NCBI GenBank assembly: GCA_026129135.1
Contig: JAHCIQ010000001.1
Span: forward strand, 496,001 to 560,000
Direction of reading: 5' to 3'
Length of the DNA stretch: 64,000 nt
Source of the DNA: Cyanobacteria bacterium TGS_CYA1
GTDB taxonomy: Bacteria; Cyanobacteriota; Vampirovibrionia; Obscuribacterales; Obscuribacteraceae
Of the stretch, positions 17,395 through 25,985 are shown piece after piece (positions within the stretch are counted from its first letter, which is position 1; the number at the start of each line of letters is the position of its first letter). A model generated the notes under the pieces. It worked only from the letters and a program-made list of their open reading frames with translations. It had not been told where the DNA came from and searched no databases. The translations under genes were made by a program, and so were the position numbers.

Positions 17395-18639
17395 CTATTT
17401 GCCGAAGCGACCCTGCATTTTGAACCAATAATCGGCTTCTTTGCCGACAGGTGCGGCCTTTTTCTGATTCTCAGGAGCGCGTGAACCATAGTTATATGAA
17501 TAGGTAGTGCCAGGGCTTACGCTTGGTGTTTGTTGCACTGGCTGGCTCAAGACGGTTGGCTGCGAAGTTGGCAAAGCTGAGGGAGTTTGCGTCTGTATAG
17601 TCATTTGAGTTTGAGCTTGTACAGCTGGTTTTACTTCTTCCTCGGGTGGAGGCGTTTTCTTCACTACCCGTCCGGAAAGAAAGGCTTTATATGTATAAGG
17701 GCTGTCGTCATCAGAGGGAAGATCGCGTGGTGATGAGGGTTTCGCTGCGATAATGAGCGGGTCGCCATCCCATTTGTTGGCGATGGTGGGAGTCTGACTG
17801 GCTTTGCGATCGAATTTGACTTCAGACTGCACTTTGTCTTTTAAAGTCTCAAAGCTCGTCACTAAATCTGCTTTGGGATCGCCTAAAGACTCTATTAGAT
17901 TATGGGTGAACACGCCGTTTTGATAGCGTTTAGATTCCCATGAGCGCTGTTGAGCGGCGCTAGAGCTAATAACTATCTGACCCGTTCCGGCAAGTGAGTC
18001 CGGATCGAAGTTCTGGGCGCGATACAGTCCTTTACTCTCGACAGCAGTTGCAGCACCAGAGTTACAAGCATCCAAAATCATTACGATACGCGAGCACTCG
18101 GTGCGGTCTTTGATTGTGGTCAAAAGATTCGAGAGGTTGATACCTGTAGTGAAGATTCGGTCTTCATTGGTATCGTGAGCGATCAAATAATTTTCTTTTT
18201 TAGCTGTATCAAGCTCTGTGGGGCTGCCGTGCGAGGAGGCGTAAATCATAATGAGATCGTTCTTGCCGGCGCGTTGCAAAAGCCATTCATCACACAAACT
18301 TGCAATGATGTTGTCGCGTGTAGCATCGCCGTTCAATAAGAGAAGAACGTGATCAGGAGCGAAATTGGCTTTTTCGACTAAAAATTTGGCAAAATCGGCG
18401 GCGTCTTTAGCCGAGAAGTGAAGCTGCGGAATGCGCTTGTCTTTGAAGCTATCAACCCCAATGATTACAGCCCATTTGTCGCGGATAGCGCTTACGTTTT
18501 TGGTAACTCCGACCTCTAAAACCTTTTTTGGGGCTTCTTCCTTTGTCTGTGCGGGCGAAGCTATGCTGAAGCTCAAGGCGTTTGCCAGCATAAGTGGAGC
18601 GATTATGGCTCCCAAAAATTGTTTTGCGTAATTATTCAT
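17395..18639 (-). CDS. Secreted caspase-like (peptidase C14) protein
   Basis: 414 residues from the ATG at 18639; a TTG at 18654 would add five. A signal peptide ends near 30 (APLMLANALSFSIASPAQ). The caspase p20-like domain starts at KWAVIIGVDSF and has the catalytic dyad: His137 in YASSHGS and Cys192 in LDACNSGAA. The domain ends near 290, then comes a Pro/Thr/Gln-rich low-complexity tail (about 320-400) with a short conserved-looking end, YWFKMQGRFGK. Such metacaspase-like or orthocaspase proteins are Cys-dependent endopeptidases common in Cyanobacteria. An exported form suggests a periplasmic or surface role. The substrate is unknown. Confidence 0.85.
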   Translation of the reverse strand: MNNYAKQFLGAIIAPLMLANALSFSIASPAQTKEEAPKKVLEVGVTKNVSAIRDKWAVIIGVDSFKDKRIPQLHFSAKDAADFAKFLVEKANFAPDHVLLLLNGDATRDNIIASLCDEWLLQRAGKNDLIMIYASSHGSPTELDTAKKENYLIAHDTNEDRIFTTGINLSNLLTTIKDRTECSRIVMILDACNSGAATAVESKGLYRAQNFDPDSLAGTGQIVISSSAAQQRSWESKRYQNGVFTHNLIESLGDPKADLVTSFETLKDKVQSEVKFDRKASQTPTIANKWDGDPLIIAAKPSSPRDLPSDDDSPYTYKAFLSGRVVKKTPPPEEEVKPAVQAQTQMTIQTQTPSALPTSQPTVLSQPVQQTPSVSPGTTYSYNYGSRAPENQKKAAPVGKEADYWFKMQGRFGK

Positions 18640-18741
18640 GGTCCGAATTTCCAACTACCTACTATTATGCAAAAGGCACCGATTTTTTTCTACATCGGTT
18701 CAACCCTTACACCCAGTAAATTAGGTGGAATCGCTATGGCT

Positions 18742-19755
18742 TTATAACAAATTGTTCTGGTCGGCCCAGGCAATCTCTGCTTTGACCGCTTTATCCAGGT
18801 CCGTTTTTGGCTTGAAGCCCGTTTCGCTTACCAGTTTGTTTACCGAACAAGTTGTTTCAGTAGTCAGTTTTTCCAGTTGCTCAGAGGTAACGGGTGCTTT
18901 TCCAGGCATAAAAGTTTCAAGCAATTTGACGCCCATTTTGAGTATTCCAGCGTTATAAGTGCCAACTTTTATATTGAGTGCCGAACCGATTGTTTCTGCA
19001 AGCTCGAATACTGTTACAGGCTGCGGGTTGGCCACGTTGTAAACGTGGAATCCAGGAGGCGTTTTTTGCAAAACGTTCAAAACTGAATTGGCGCAATCGC
19101 GAGCGTAGATAACAGATTTACCGGTTTTGCCACCGCCAATGTGTTTGTATCTTTCGCTTTTGATTTCGCGAATCATCTTAATAAGATTGCCGCGGTCACC
19201 TTCGCCAAAAACCAGAGAGGGGCGCAAAACAATAATTCTTGGAATGCCATCGAGGCTGCGCAAGAAATTTTCTGAAGTCGATTTTGAAACTGCGTAGGGG
19301 CTTGTCGCTTTTATAGGTGCAGTTTCGTCAACATTGCTAAATGGACCGGGTCCGTAAACTGCTGATGAACTGAAGAAAACAAGTGTGTTCACTTTGTTTG
19401 CTTTGCAAGCTTCAGCAAGTTGCTGGGTGGCCCGCACATTCATCACTTCGTATTCTTGATATTGCGCATCGGGCATGTGCACGAGACCGGCGGTATGAAC
19501 CACTGTGTGACAACCATTGGTCAGCTCTCTGTAGTCTTTCTCGAGCATCATAGTGAAGTCGGCAGTCTTGAAATCAGCCATTGCTACATCGAAAGCATTA
19601 TTGATTTTTTGTTTTGCCGCCATCTTGTCGCGCACTTGCGCGCGGACAACTCCGTAGCTTTCGCGCTGCAGAATATCTACTACTTGACGCCCTATCATTC
19701 CGGATGCGCCGGTGACTAGGACTGAATTATTTCCGCTTGTATTTGGTGGTGCCAT
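18742..19755 (-). CDS. NAD-dependent epimerase/dehydratase (extended SDR)
   Basis: 337 residues. The N-terminal Rossmann motif is GASGMIGRQV (about 15-24), and the active-site YxxxK appears as SPYAVSKSTSE (Tyr near 150). A substrate domain follows with SLVFGEGDRGN. This is an extended short-chain dehydrogenase of the nucleotide-sugar epimerase/dehydratase type (UDP-glucose 4-epimerase-like), although related ketoreductases look similar. The gene follows the glycosyltransferase (27 bp gap), consistent with cell-surface glycan synthesis. The exact sugar substrate cannot be told from sequence alone. Confidence 0.85.
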   Translation of the reverse strand: MAPPNTSGNNSVLVTGASGMIGRQVVDILQRESYGVVRAQVRDKMAAKQKINNAFDVAMADFKTADFTMMLEKDYRELTNGCHTVVHTAGLVHMPDAQYQEYEVMNVRATQQLAEACKANKVNTLVFFSSSAVYGPGPFSNVDETAPIKATSPYAVSKSTSENFLRSLDGIPRIIVLRPSLVFGEGDRGNLIKMIREIKSERYKHIGGGKTGKSVIYARDCANSVLNVLQKTPPGFHVYNVANPQPVTVFELAETIGSALNIKVGTYNAGILKMGVKLLETFMPGKAPVTSEQLEKLTTETTCSVNKLVSETGFKPKTDLDKAVKAEIAWADQNNLL

Positions 19756-19782
19756 CTTTAAAAGTAACGGGTCTCACTGGTT

Positions 19783-20778
19783 TTATTTAACAGGAGTTTC
19801 GAATTTTTCTGTTTCTTCAGATTTTTTCGTTTCTTCTGACTTATTCGTTTTTGGACTGGACAAAGCGATTTGCTTGTCAATAGCCTCTTTCTTCTTATTG
19901 TCAGTAAAAGACTTGAATTGATTCACCAAAATAAAAAGACCGGCTCTCGCCCAAATTGCAGCATACACCAGCAAGTTAATCGGGGCCCAGTATTGTTTAG
20001 CATAGTGTTTCCTGTAAAAAACTTCCATGCCTTTGTGCAAATTTATCGTGGCACCGATAGGCCTTAACCGGCTTGAAGCTCCATGAATGTGATAAACCAC
20101 GCTTTGGGGAAAATAAATCACCTTGTAACCGTCTTCTTTTACGCGCCAGCACCAGTCGATATCTTCGCCAAACATAAATATGTCTTCATCAAGAAGTCCG
20201 ATTCGGTCGACAATGTCTTTGCGAACCATCATGCAAGAGCCAGAAAGTGCGTCGACTTCCAGTTCTTTATCTGGGTCGGCATGAGTGAGATTGTATTTGG
20301 AAAATGTTTTGTTGTTGGGAAAAATTCGGCTCAAATAAGTGACACGGTAAAACGCCGATTCAAGTGATGGAAACGAACGTCTGCAGGCAAGCTGCAATGT
20401 TCCGTCCGGGTTCAAGACTTTGGGACCGACTGCACCGCATTCGCTTCGCTCGTCAAGAAAGGCTCTAAGCTTGGATATCGCGTTGTCTTCGACCAGGGTG
20501 TCCGGGTTCAAGAGCAGCACATATTTGCCTTTGGCTCTGGGAATCACTTGATTGCAAGCAATAGAGAATCCGAGATTCTCGTCGTTTGCAAGCAAAAATA
20601 TTTCGGGATAGTTTTTTGAAATCAGCTCTACGGAGCCGTCTTGAGAGTTGTTGTCAACAATCAAGAACTCGAAATCTTTGTAACCAGTATCGTTTGTTTT
20701 GATTGATTCAATGCACGCCATGAGCAGGTCCGGCGTTTTCCAATTTACGATAACTATCGAAACTAAAGGTGTCATCAC
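19783..20778 (-). CDS. Family 2 glycosyltransferase (rhamnosyltransferase-like)
   Basis: 331 residues; GTG at 20778 or ATG at 20775. The GT-A domain spans about 5-235: VSIVIVNWKTPDLLMACIES, nucleotide-sugar-binding LIVDNNSQDGS, a DxD-like LLLNPDT, and acceptor-side MFGEDIDWCWRVKEDGY. A C-terminal amphipathic/hydrophobic stretch (about 265-290) suggests membrane association, and the last 40 residues are Lys/Glu/Ser-rich. It transfers sugar from a nucleotide donor to a surface polysaccharide or lipid acceptor. It lies between the mutase gene (22 bp) and the epimerase (27 bp) in one apparent operon. Confidence 0.88.
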   Translation of the reverse strand: MMTPLVSIVIVNWKTPDLLMACIESIKTNDTGYKDFEFLIVDNNSQDGSVELISKNYPEIFLLANDENLGFSIACNQVIPRAKGKYVLLLNPDTLVEDNAISKLRAFLDERSECGAVGPKVLNPDGTLQLACRRSFPSLESAFYRVTYLSRIFPNNKTFSKYNLTHADPDKELEVDALSGSCMMVRKDIVDRIGLLDEDIFMFGEDIDWCWRVKEDGYKVIYFPQSVVYHIHGASSRLRPIGATINLHKGMEVFYRKHYAKQYWAPINLLVYAAIWARAGLFILVNQFKSFTDNKKKEAIDKQIALSSPKTNKSEETKKSEETEKFETPVK

Positions 20779-20800
20779 TATCTCGTTTTATTTAGACTTG

Positions 20801-22396
20801 CTAGAAATTTAAAGAGGGCCGGAATTTACCAAATGCCTTTTTGAGCGTTTCGCTGATTTCACCTACCGATGCGTAAGCTTCGACAGCAGTGCAAATATAC
20901 GGCAGTAAATTCTTTTCTTCAGAACCAGCTGCATGAAGCAGCTCTTCAAGCGCTTTTTCGACCGCCTTTTGATCGCGCTTTGATTTTACTTTTTTGAAAC
21001 TTGCTTTTTGTTCTTCTTCAAGACCAGGGTCTACACGCAAGACTGGAATTTGTTCTTCGTCGCGATCAATGTATTCGTTTACGCCCACCACGATTTTATG
21101 CTTGCCTTCGACATCTTTGTGATATTGGTAGGCAGAGTTTTCAATTTCTTTTTGAATATAACCAGCTTCGATGGCCTTTACGGCACCGCCAATTTTCTCG
21201 ATTTTCTCCAGATAATCTTCTACTTCTTTTTCCAGGGTGTCAGTGAGTGATTCTATGTAAAACGAGCCAGCAACAGGGTCTACGATATTAGTAACGCCTG
21301 TTTCATAACCGATTATCTGCTGGGTGCGAAGAGCGGTGAGGGCCGAAGCCTCGGTCGGCAAGCCCAGCGCCTCGTCCTTGGAATTGGTGTGCAACGATTG
21401 TGTTCCGCCGAGAACTGCAGCAAGAGCTTCGATTGTTGTTCTCACGATATTGTTGTCAGGCTGTTGAAGAGTGAGACTCGAACCAGCTGTTTGAGTGTGA
21501 AAGCGCAACATGAGCGAGCGTGGATCTTGAGCATTGAAGCGCTCTTTCATAATTCGTGCCCAGAGTCGGCGTGCCGCTCTGAATTTGGCAATTTCTTCCA
21601 TGAAATCCATTTGGGCGACAAAGAAGAAGCTCAGTCGTGGCGCGATATCGTCGACTTTCAAGCCTTTTGAAATTGCAGCTTCGACATAAGCAATTGCATT
21701 GGCTAGAGTGAAAGCCACTTCTTGTGCGGCTGTAGCACCGGCCTCGCGAATGTGATAACCACTTATCGAAATCGAATTCCAGTTGGGCATGTCTTTGGCG
21801 CAGAAGTCGAAGATGTCGGTGATTAAGCGCATCGAGCCTTTCGGCGGAAAAATGTAAGTGTTTCGTGCTTGATACTCTTTGAGAATATCGTTTTGAATCG
21901 TGCCTTTGAGCAAAGCTGGCTCTACGCCCTGTTTTTTGCCTACTGCTCGATACATGCAAAGCAGAATGGCACTGGTGGCATTGATAGTCATCGAGGTCGA
22001 GACTTTGCCCAGGTTAATTTGGTCAAATAAGAGTTCCATATCGGCAAGCGTGTCGATTGCAACACCAGTTCTGCCTACTTCGCCAAGTGCGCGTGGGTCG
22101 TCCGAGTCTATTCCCATCTGGGTAGGGAGGTCGAAAGCCACAGACAGTCCGGTTTGACCGTTGTCTAAAAGATATCTAAATCGTTTGTTGGTTTGAGCAG
22201 CGTTGCCAAAGCCTGCATACTGCCGCATTGTCCATAGTTTTGAGCGATACATTGAGCGATGTATGCCACGCGTAAACGGATAGTGACCTGGCAAACCAAG
22301 CTTAGCGGCTGGGTCCCAGCGTTTCTGCTCCAGGTCTTGTTTGCGATAAACAAATTGTTTATTCAGTTGATTTTTGGGATTTTTTTCTGAGGACAT
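20801..22396 (-). CDS. Methylmalonyl-CoA mutase large (catalytic) subunit
   Basis: 531 residues: the TIM-barrel CoA-binding domain only, with no C-terminal B12-binding domain, as in two-subunit mutases. Signatures include [48 protein letters not shown] and [16 protein letters not shown]. The Tyr in RQYAGF is the residue typical of methylmalonyl-CoA mutase, whereas 2-hydroxyisobutyryl-CoA mutases are reported to differ there. It interconverts succinyl-CoA and (R)-methylmalonyl-CoA with adenosylcobalamin. The B12-binding small subunit is not in this window. It heads an operon with unrelated glycan genes. Confidence 0.9.
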   Translation of the reverse strand: MSSEKNPKNQLNKQFVYRKQDLEQKRWDPAAKLGLPGHYPFTRGIHRSMYRSKLWTMRQYAGFGNAAQTNKRFRYLLDNGQTGLSVAFDLPTQMGIDSDDPRALGEVGRTGVAIDTLADMELLFDQINLGKVSTSMTINATSAILLCMYRAVGKKQGVEPALLKGTIQNDILKEYQARNTYIFPPKGSMRLITDIFDFCAKDMPNWNSISISGYHIREAGATAAQEVAFTLANAIAYVEAAISKGLKVDDIAPRLSFFFVAQMDFMEEIAKFRAARRLWARIMKERFNAQDPRSLMLRFHTQTAGSSLTLQQPDNNIVRTTIEALAAVLGGTQSLHTNSKDEALGLPTEASALTALRTQQIIGYETGVTNIVDPVAGSFYIESLTDTLEKEVEDYLEKIEKIGGAVKAIEAGYIQKEIENSAYQYHKDVEGKHKIVVGVNEYIDRDEEQIPVLRVDPGLEEEQKASFKKVKSKRDQKAVEKALEELLHAAGSEEKNLLPYICTAVEAYASVGEISETLKKAFGKFRPSLNF

Positions 22397-22452
22397 TTCT
22401 TAGGTATAATGACGACCTGCACGCATATTATATAAAGGGAGAATGTTTCCTC

Positions 22453-23868
22453 GTGAAGTATTACGAAAATATATTGGAAACTGTTGGATCGACCCCGCTC
22501 GTTCGAGTCAACAAAATAGCCAAAGGGTTAAAACCCCTGATCCTTGCCAAGATGGAAACCTTCAACCCAGGCGGTTCGGTTAAAGACCGTCCAGCTCTTC
22601 GAATGGTCGAAGAGGCTGAAAAGCAGGGTCTGCTCAAACCAGGCGGCACAATCATCGAGCCTACATCTGGCAATACAGGCACTGGGCTTGCTCAAATCTC
22701 AGCTGTGCGTGGTTATAGATGTATTCTGGTCTGTCCCGACAAAGTGGCACCGGAAAAAATCAATTTGCTCAAAGCTTACGGTGCTGAAGTTGTCATAGTG
22801 CCAACGAGCGTTTCGGCAAGTTCGCACGAGAGTTATTACTCTGTGGCAAACAAACTGACAAATGAAATTCCAGGCGCTTTCCAGCCCAATCAGTTTGCCA
22901 ATCCCAATAATCCCATGGCTCATACAGTCTCGACTGGTCCTGAAATTTGGGAACAGACCTCGGGCAAGATTTCGGCATTTGTTGCCGGTATCGGAACTGG
23001 AGGAACCATATCTGGTACCGCACGTTATTTGCGCGAGAAAAATCCTGGCATCAAAATAGTGGCAGCCGATCCTGAAGGAAGCATTTATTCTGGTGACATG
23101 GCTGGTTCTTACAAAGTGGAAGGCATTGGCGAAGACTTCATTCCCAAAAACGCCGACTTGAAGATAGTCGACGAGATTATTCGTGTCTCCGATAAAGAAT
23201 CGTTCAATATGGCTCGTCGCCTGGCGCGCGAAGAAGGTATTTTCGTTGGTGGCTCATCTGGTACTGCCATGTGTGCAGCACTCAAAGTTGCAGAAGGCAT
23301 GAGTACCGAAGATGTAATCGTAGTTCTGATGCCAGACGGTGGCAGAGGCTATTTGAGCAAAATCTATTCTGAAGAATGGATGCGCGACAGTGGTTTCTTG
23401 CCATCACCAGAGCACAGCTATTTCTTGAGCGACTTGCTAGCTCGCAAAGAAAAGCATGGCAAAGTGGGTGGCTCGATGATCACCGTTTCGCCAGACGAAC
23501 CGGTTCAAACTGTAATCGAACTGATGGCAAAACACGGAATCGATCAACTTCCTGTTGTCACTTCTGGCGGACAAAACATCGGTCACATAAATGACGTCGT
23601 TTGTATGCAAGTAGTGTTCGAGCGCAAAGACCCAATCAAAGTAAAAGTTCAAGACGTAATGGGCAAGCCATTTCCGCAGCTTGAAGCCAATTCAGAAGTA
23701 GACGCACTGTACAAACTATTTCGTCTTGGTAATGCCATGGTAGTAGTCACAAGAGACGGTAAAGCAGAAGGCGTGCTCACTCGCTTCGACATCATGGCTC
23801 ACTTGAAGGAAACCATCAGCAACCAAGAAAAAGACACAAAAAAATCAAAAGCTGGCGCAACTGCCTGA
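22453..23868 (+). CDS. cbs: Cystathionine beta-synthase with C-terminal CBS domain pair
   Basis: 471 residues from a GTG start preceded by AAGGGAGAA. The N-terminal PLP-dependent fold-type II domain (about 1-320) has PLP-Lys44 in NPGGSVKDRPALRM, substrate loop TSGNTGTGLA and the phosphate loop GIGTGGTISG. Two CBS domains (about 340-460: MITVSPDEPVQTVIELM, VQDVMGKPFPQLE) bind adenosyl ligands and typically regulate the enzyme. It joins serine and homocysteine to cystathionine. Cysteine synthases lack the CBS pair, which favours this assignment. It is the first gene of the met operon; the next gene begins 30 bp on. Confidence 0.9.
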   Translation: MKYYENILETVGSTPLVRVNKIAKGLKPLILAKMETFNPGGSVKDRPALRMVEEAEKQGLLKPGGTIIEPTSGNTGTGLAQISAVRGYRCILVCPDKVAPEKINLLKAYGAEVVIVPTSVSASSHESYYSVANKLTNEIPGAFQPNQFANPNNPMAHTVSTGPEIWEQTSGKISAFVAGIGTGGTISGTARYLREKNPGIKIVAADPEGSIYSGDMAGSYKVEGIGEDFIPKNADLKIVDEIIRVSDKESFNMARRLAREEGIFVGGSSGTAMCAALKVAEGMSTEDVIVVLMPDGGRGYLSKIYSEEWMRDSGFLPSPEHSYFLSDLLARKEKHGKVGGSMITVSPDEPVQTVIELMAKHGIDQLPVVTSGGQNIGHINDVVCMQVVFERKDPIKVKVQDVMGKPFPQLEANSEVDALYKLFRLGNAMVVVTRDGKAEGVLTRFDIMAHLKETISNQEKDTKKSKAGATA

Positions 23869-23898
23869 TTGATTCAAATCTATATATAAGGAACGAAA

Positions 23899-25056
23899 AT
23901 GAAATTCTCCACTAAAGCAATCCATGTAGGACAAGAGCCAGACCCCACAACAGGTGCGGTTATCACTCCTATCTATCAAACTTCTACTTATGTTCAGGAA
24001 GGTATTGGTAAGCACAAAGGCTATGAGTATGCTCGTACCGGAAACCCGACAAGAACGGCTCTGGAACAGTGTCTGGCTTCGCTTGAAAATGGTAAATATG
24101 GTCTTTGTTTCGCATCTGGACTGGCTGCTGAAATGAACATCATGAACCTGCTCAAACAGGGCGATCATGTTGTCGTGGGCGAAGACGTTTATGGTGGAAC
24201 ATACAGATTGTTCCAGCGTGTAATGACCAAATACGGTCTCAAATTTTCTTTTGTCGATTCGCGCGACTTATCCAATGTCGAAAAAGCGATTACCAAAGAA
24301 ACCCGCATGCTCTGGCTTGAAACACCAACTAACCCTATGTTGCAATTGGTCGACCTGCAAGCTGCCACCAAAATTGGCAGAAGCAAAGGTCTCATAAGTG
24401 TAGTGGATAACACTTTTGCAAGCCCATATTTGCAGAATCCATTGGATTTAGGAGCTGACATTGTGGTTCACAGTACTACCAAATATATTGGTGGACACTC
24501 CGATGTCGTTGGCGGTGCCGTTATTACAAGCAATACTGAATTGTACGACGAACTCAAATTCCATCAAAATGCTTGCGGCGGCGTGCCCGGTCCTCAGGAT
24601 TGCTGGCTCACCATGCGCGGTGTCAAAACACTTGCCGTGCGTATGGAGCAGCACCAGAAGAACGCGATGGAAATTGCCAAGTTGCTGAGCGGACACGAAG
24701 GACTCGAGAAAGTAATTTATCCTGGACTTTCAGACCACCCACACCACGAGCTTGCCAAAAAGCAAATGCGTGGATTTGGCGGCATGCTTTCAATCGTCGT
24801 AAAAGGCGGACAGGATGCAGCTCAACGCTTCATGACCGGCACCAAGCTCTTTAGCCTGGCAGAATCGCTTGGCGGTGTCGAATCACTCATGTGTCACCCA
24901 TCGACCATGACCCATGGTTCTATTCCCAAAGAAGACCGCGAAGCACGCGGCATCACAGATGGTCTGGTTCGCTTGTCCGTAGGTATTGAAGATGTCGAAG
25001 ACCTTGTTTTGGACATCAAAACTGCGCTTGCCAAAATAAGCACAGTCAAAGCCTGA
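23899..25056 (+). CDS. Cystathionine gamma-synthase/gamma-lyase family PLP enzyme
   Basis: 385 residues, full length for the Cys/Met metabolism PLP family. Signatures: ATKAIHVGQEPDPTTGAVITPI-type N-terminus, YEYARTGNPTR, LWLETPTNPMLQL, PLP-Lys195 in HSTTKYIGGHSD, and SLGGVESLMCHPSTMTH near the C-terminus. Neighbouring cbs suggests it acts as the gamma-lyase of reverse transsulfuration (cystathionine to cysteine), but gamma-synthase activity (methionine direction) cannot be excluded by sequence alone. It starts 30 bp after cbs, and the PstS-like gene starts 32 bp after it. Confidence 0.9.
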   Translation: MKFSTKAIHVGQEPDPTTGAVITPIYQTSTYVQEGIGKHKGYEYARTGNPTRTALEQCLASLENGKYGLCFASGLAAEMNIMNLLKQGDHVVVGEDVYGGTYRLFQRVMTKYGLKFSFVDSRDLSNVEKAITKETRMLWLETPTNPMLQLVDLQAATKIGRSKGLISVVDNTFASPYLQNPLDLGADIVVHSTTKYIGGHSDVVGGAVITSNTELYDELKFHQNACGGVPGPQDCWLTMRGVKTLAVRMEQHQKNAMEIAKLLSGHEGLEKVIYPGLSDHPHHELAKKQMRGFGGMLSIVVKGGQDAAQRFMTGTKLFSLAESLGGVESLMCHPSTMTHGSIPKEDREARGITDGLVRLSVGIEDVEDLVLDIKTALAKISTVKA

Positions 25057-25088
25057 CCTTAAAGCGTTCTTTTTCAAAGGAAAATATT

Positions 25089-25985
25089 TTGAAGGCAAAG
25101 GCGGCTCGATTCATAGCTTTAACACTAGTCTTGAGCTGCCAGCTTCTCTGCTCGTCTTGCAGTAATCAGCAAGACTCGCGTAGTCAAACGCCCATGGTCT
25201 GCGTGACCGGGTCGGACACGATGGAAACGCTTCTTTCTGCCTGGTCCAAAGACTTTATGAAAGACAAGCCCAAAGAGCCAGTTTCGCTTACTCTTGTCAG
25301 TACCGGAACCGGTATCAATTCTTTGATAGAGCGCAATAGCGACATGGCGGCAGCTTCGCGCGAAATGCTCGATTCAGAGAAAGCCAATGCCAAAGCCAAT
25401 AATGCCAAATTGAAAAGAGTCATGGTGGCAAAAGACTATATTGCTGTAGTGACACATTCTACAAATCCAGCAACTGAATTGACTCTCGAGCAACTGGCTT
25501 CGATATTTTCTGGGCGCACTAAAAAATGGGAAGAGATATCGCCTAAATACAAAGGCACCATCGTGCCTGTGATGCGCGAACGAGATGCTGGCTCGACCAA
25601 GTTTTTCCTTTCGCATCTGGCAAAACTAGAAGGCAAGGAAGTAGAACCGGCAGGAAATGCTCAATTTTTACCTTCCAATGAAACTATCGTGGATGAAGTT
25701 GCGCATAATAAAATGGCTATTGGTTTTGTTGCGCTTCCTTACACACATTTTGAGTGCAAAACCAAAACAATCAAGATCAAAAAGGATAAAACGTCAAAGG
25801 GCTTACGACCAGTTGCAAGCGAACCTTCGTATCCGCTTTTGCGTCCCCTGTATTTCTTTTACGATGCTTCTGCTAAACAAGAAGTAAAAGACTTTATTTC
25901 ATACTGCACTGGTGAACGTGGTCAAAATCTGGCTAAAATGAGAGGCTTCGCTCCTCCGGACAGCACTGGAGCTGAGGACATTTAA
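25089..25985 (+). CDS. PstS-like phosphate-binding lipoprotein
   Basis: 298 residues from a TTG start. An N-terminal signal with a lipobox-like end (SCQLLCSSCSNQ, residues about 15-27) marks a lipoprotein. The body matches the phosphate ABC-transporter substrate-binding family (PBP_like_2): VTGSDTMETLLSAW, VSTGTGINSL, SREMLDSE, LEQLASIFSGRTKKWEEI and MRERDAGSTKFFL. It would bind phosphate in the periplasm. No pstCAB genes lie near; it is embedded in a methionine operon, with its TAA overlapping the metH ATG (TAATG at 25983-25987). A related solute is possible. Confidence 0.85.
   Translation: MKAKAARFIALTLVLSCQLLCSSCSNQQDSRSQTPMVCVTGSDTMETLLSAWSKDFMKDKPKEPVSLTLVSTGTGINSLIERNSDMAAASREMLDSEKANAKANNAKLKRVMVAKDYIAVVTHSTNPATELTLEQLASIFSGRTKKWEEISPKYKGTIVPVMRERDAGSTKFFLSHLAKLEGKEVEPAGNAQFLPSNETIVDEVAHNKMAIGFVALPYTHFECKTKTIKIKKDKTSKGLRPVASEPSYPLLRPLYFFYDASAKQEVKDFISYCTGERGQNLAKMRGFAPPDSTGAEDI

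Noticed and set aside
22397-22452. Possible cobalamin or SAM riboswitch before the methionine operon
   Set aside because: The gap is only about 56 bp before the cbs start, too short for either known structure, and no conserved riboswitch core was visible.
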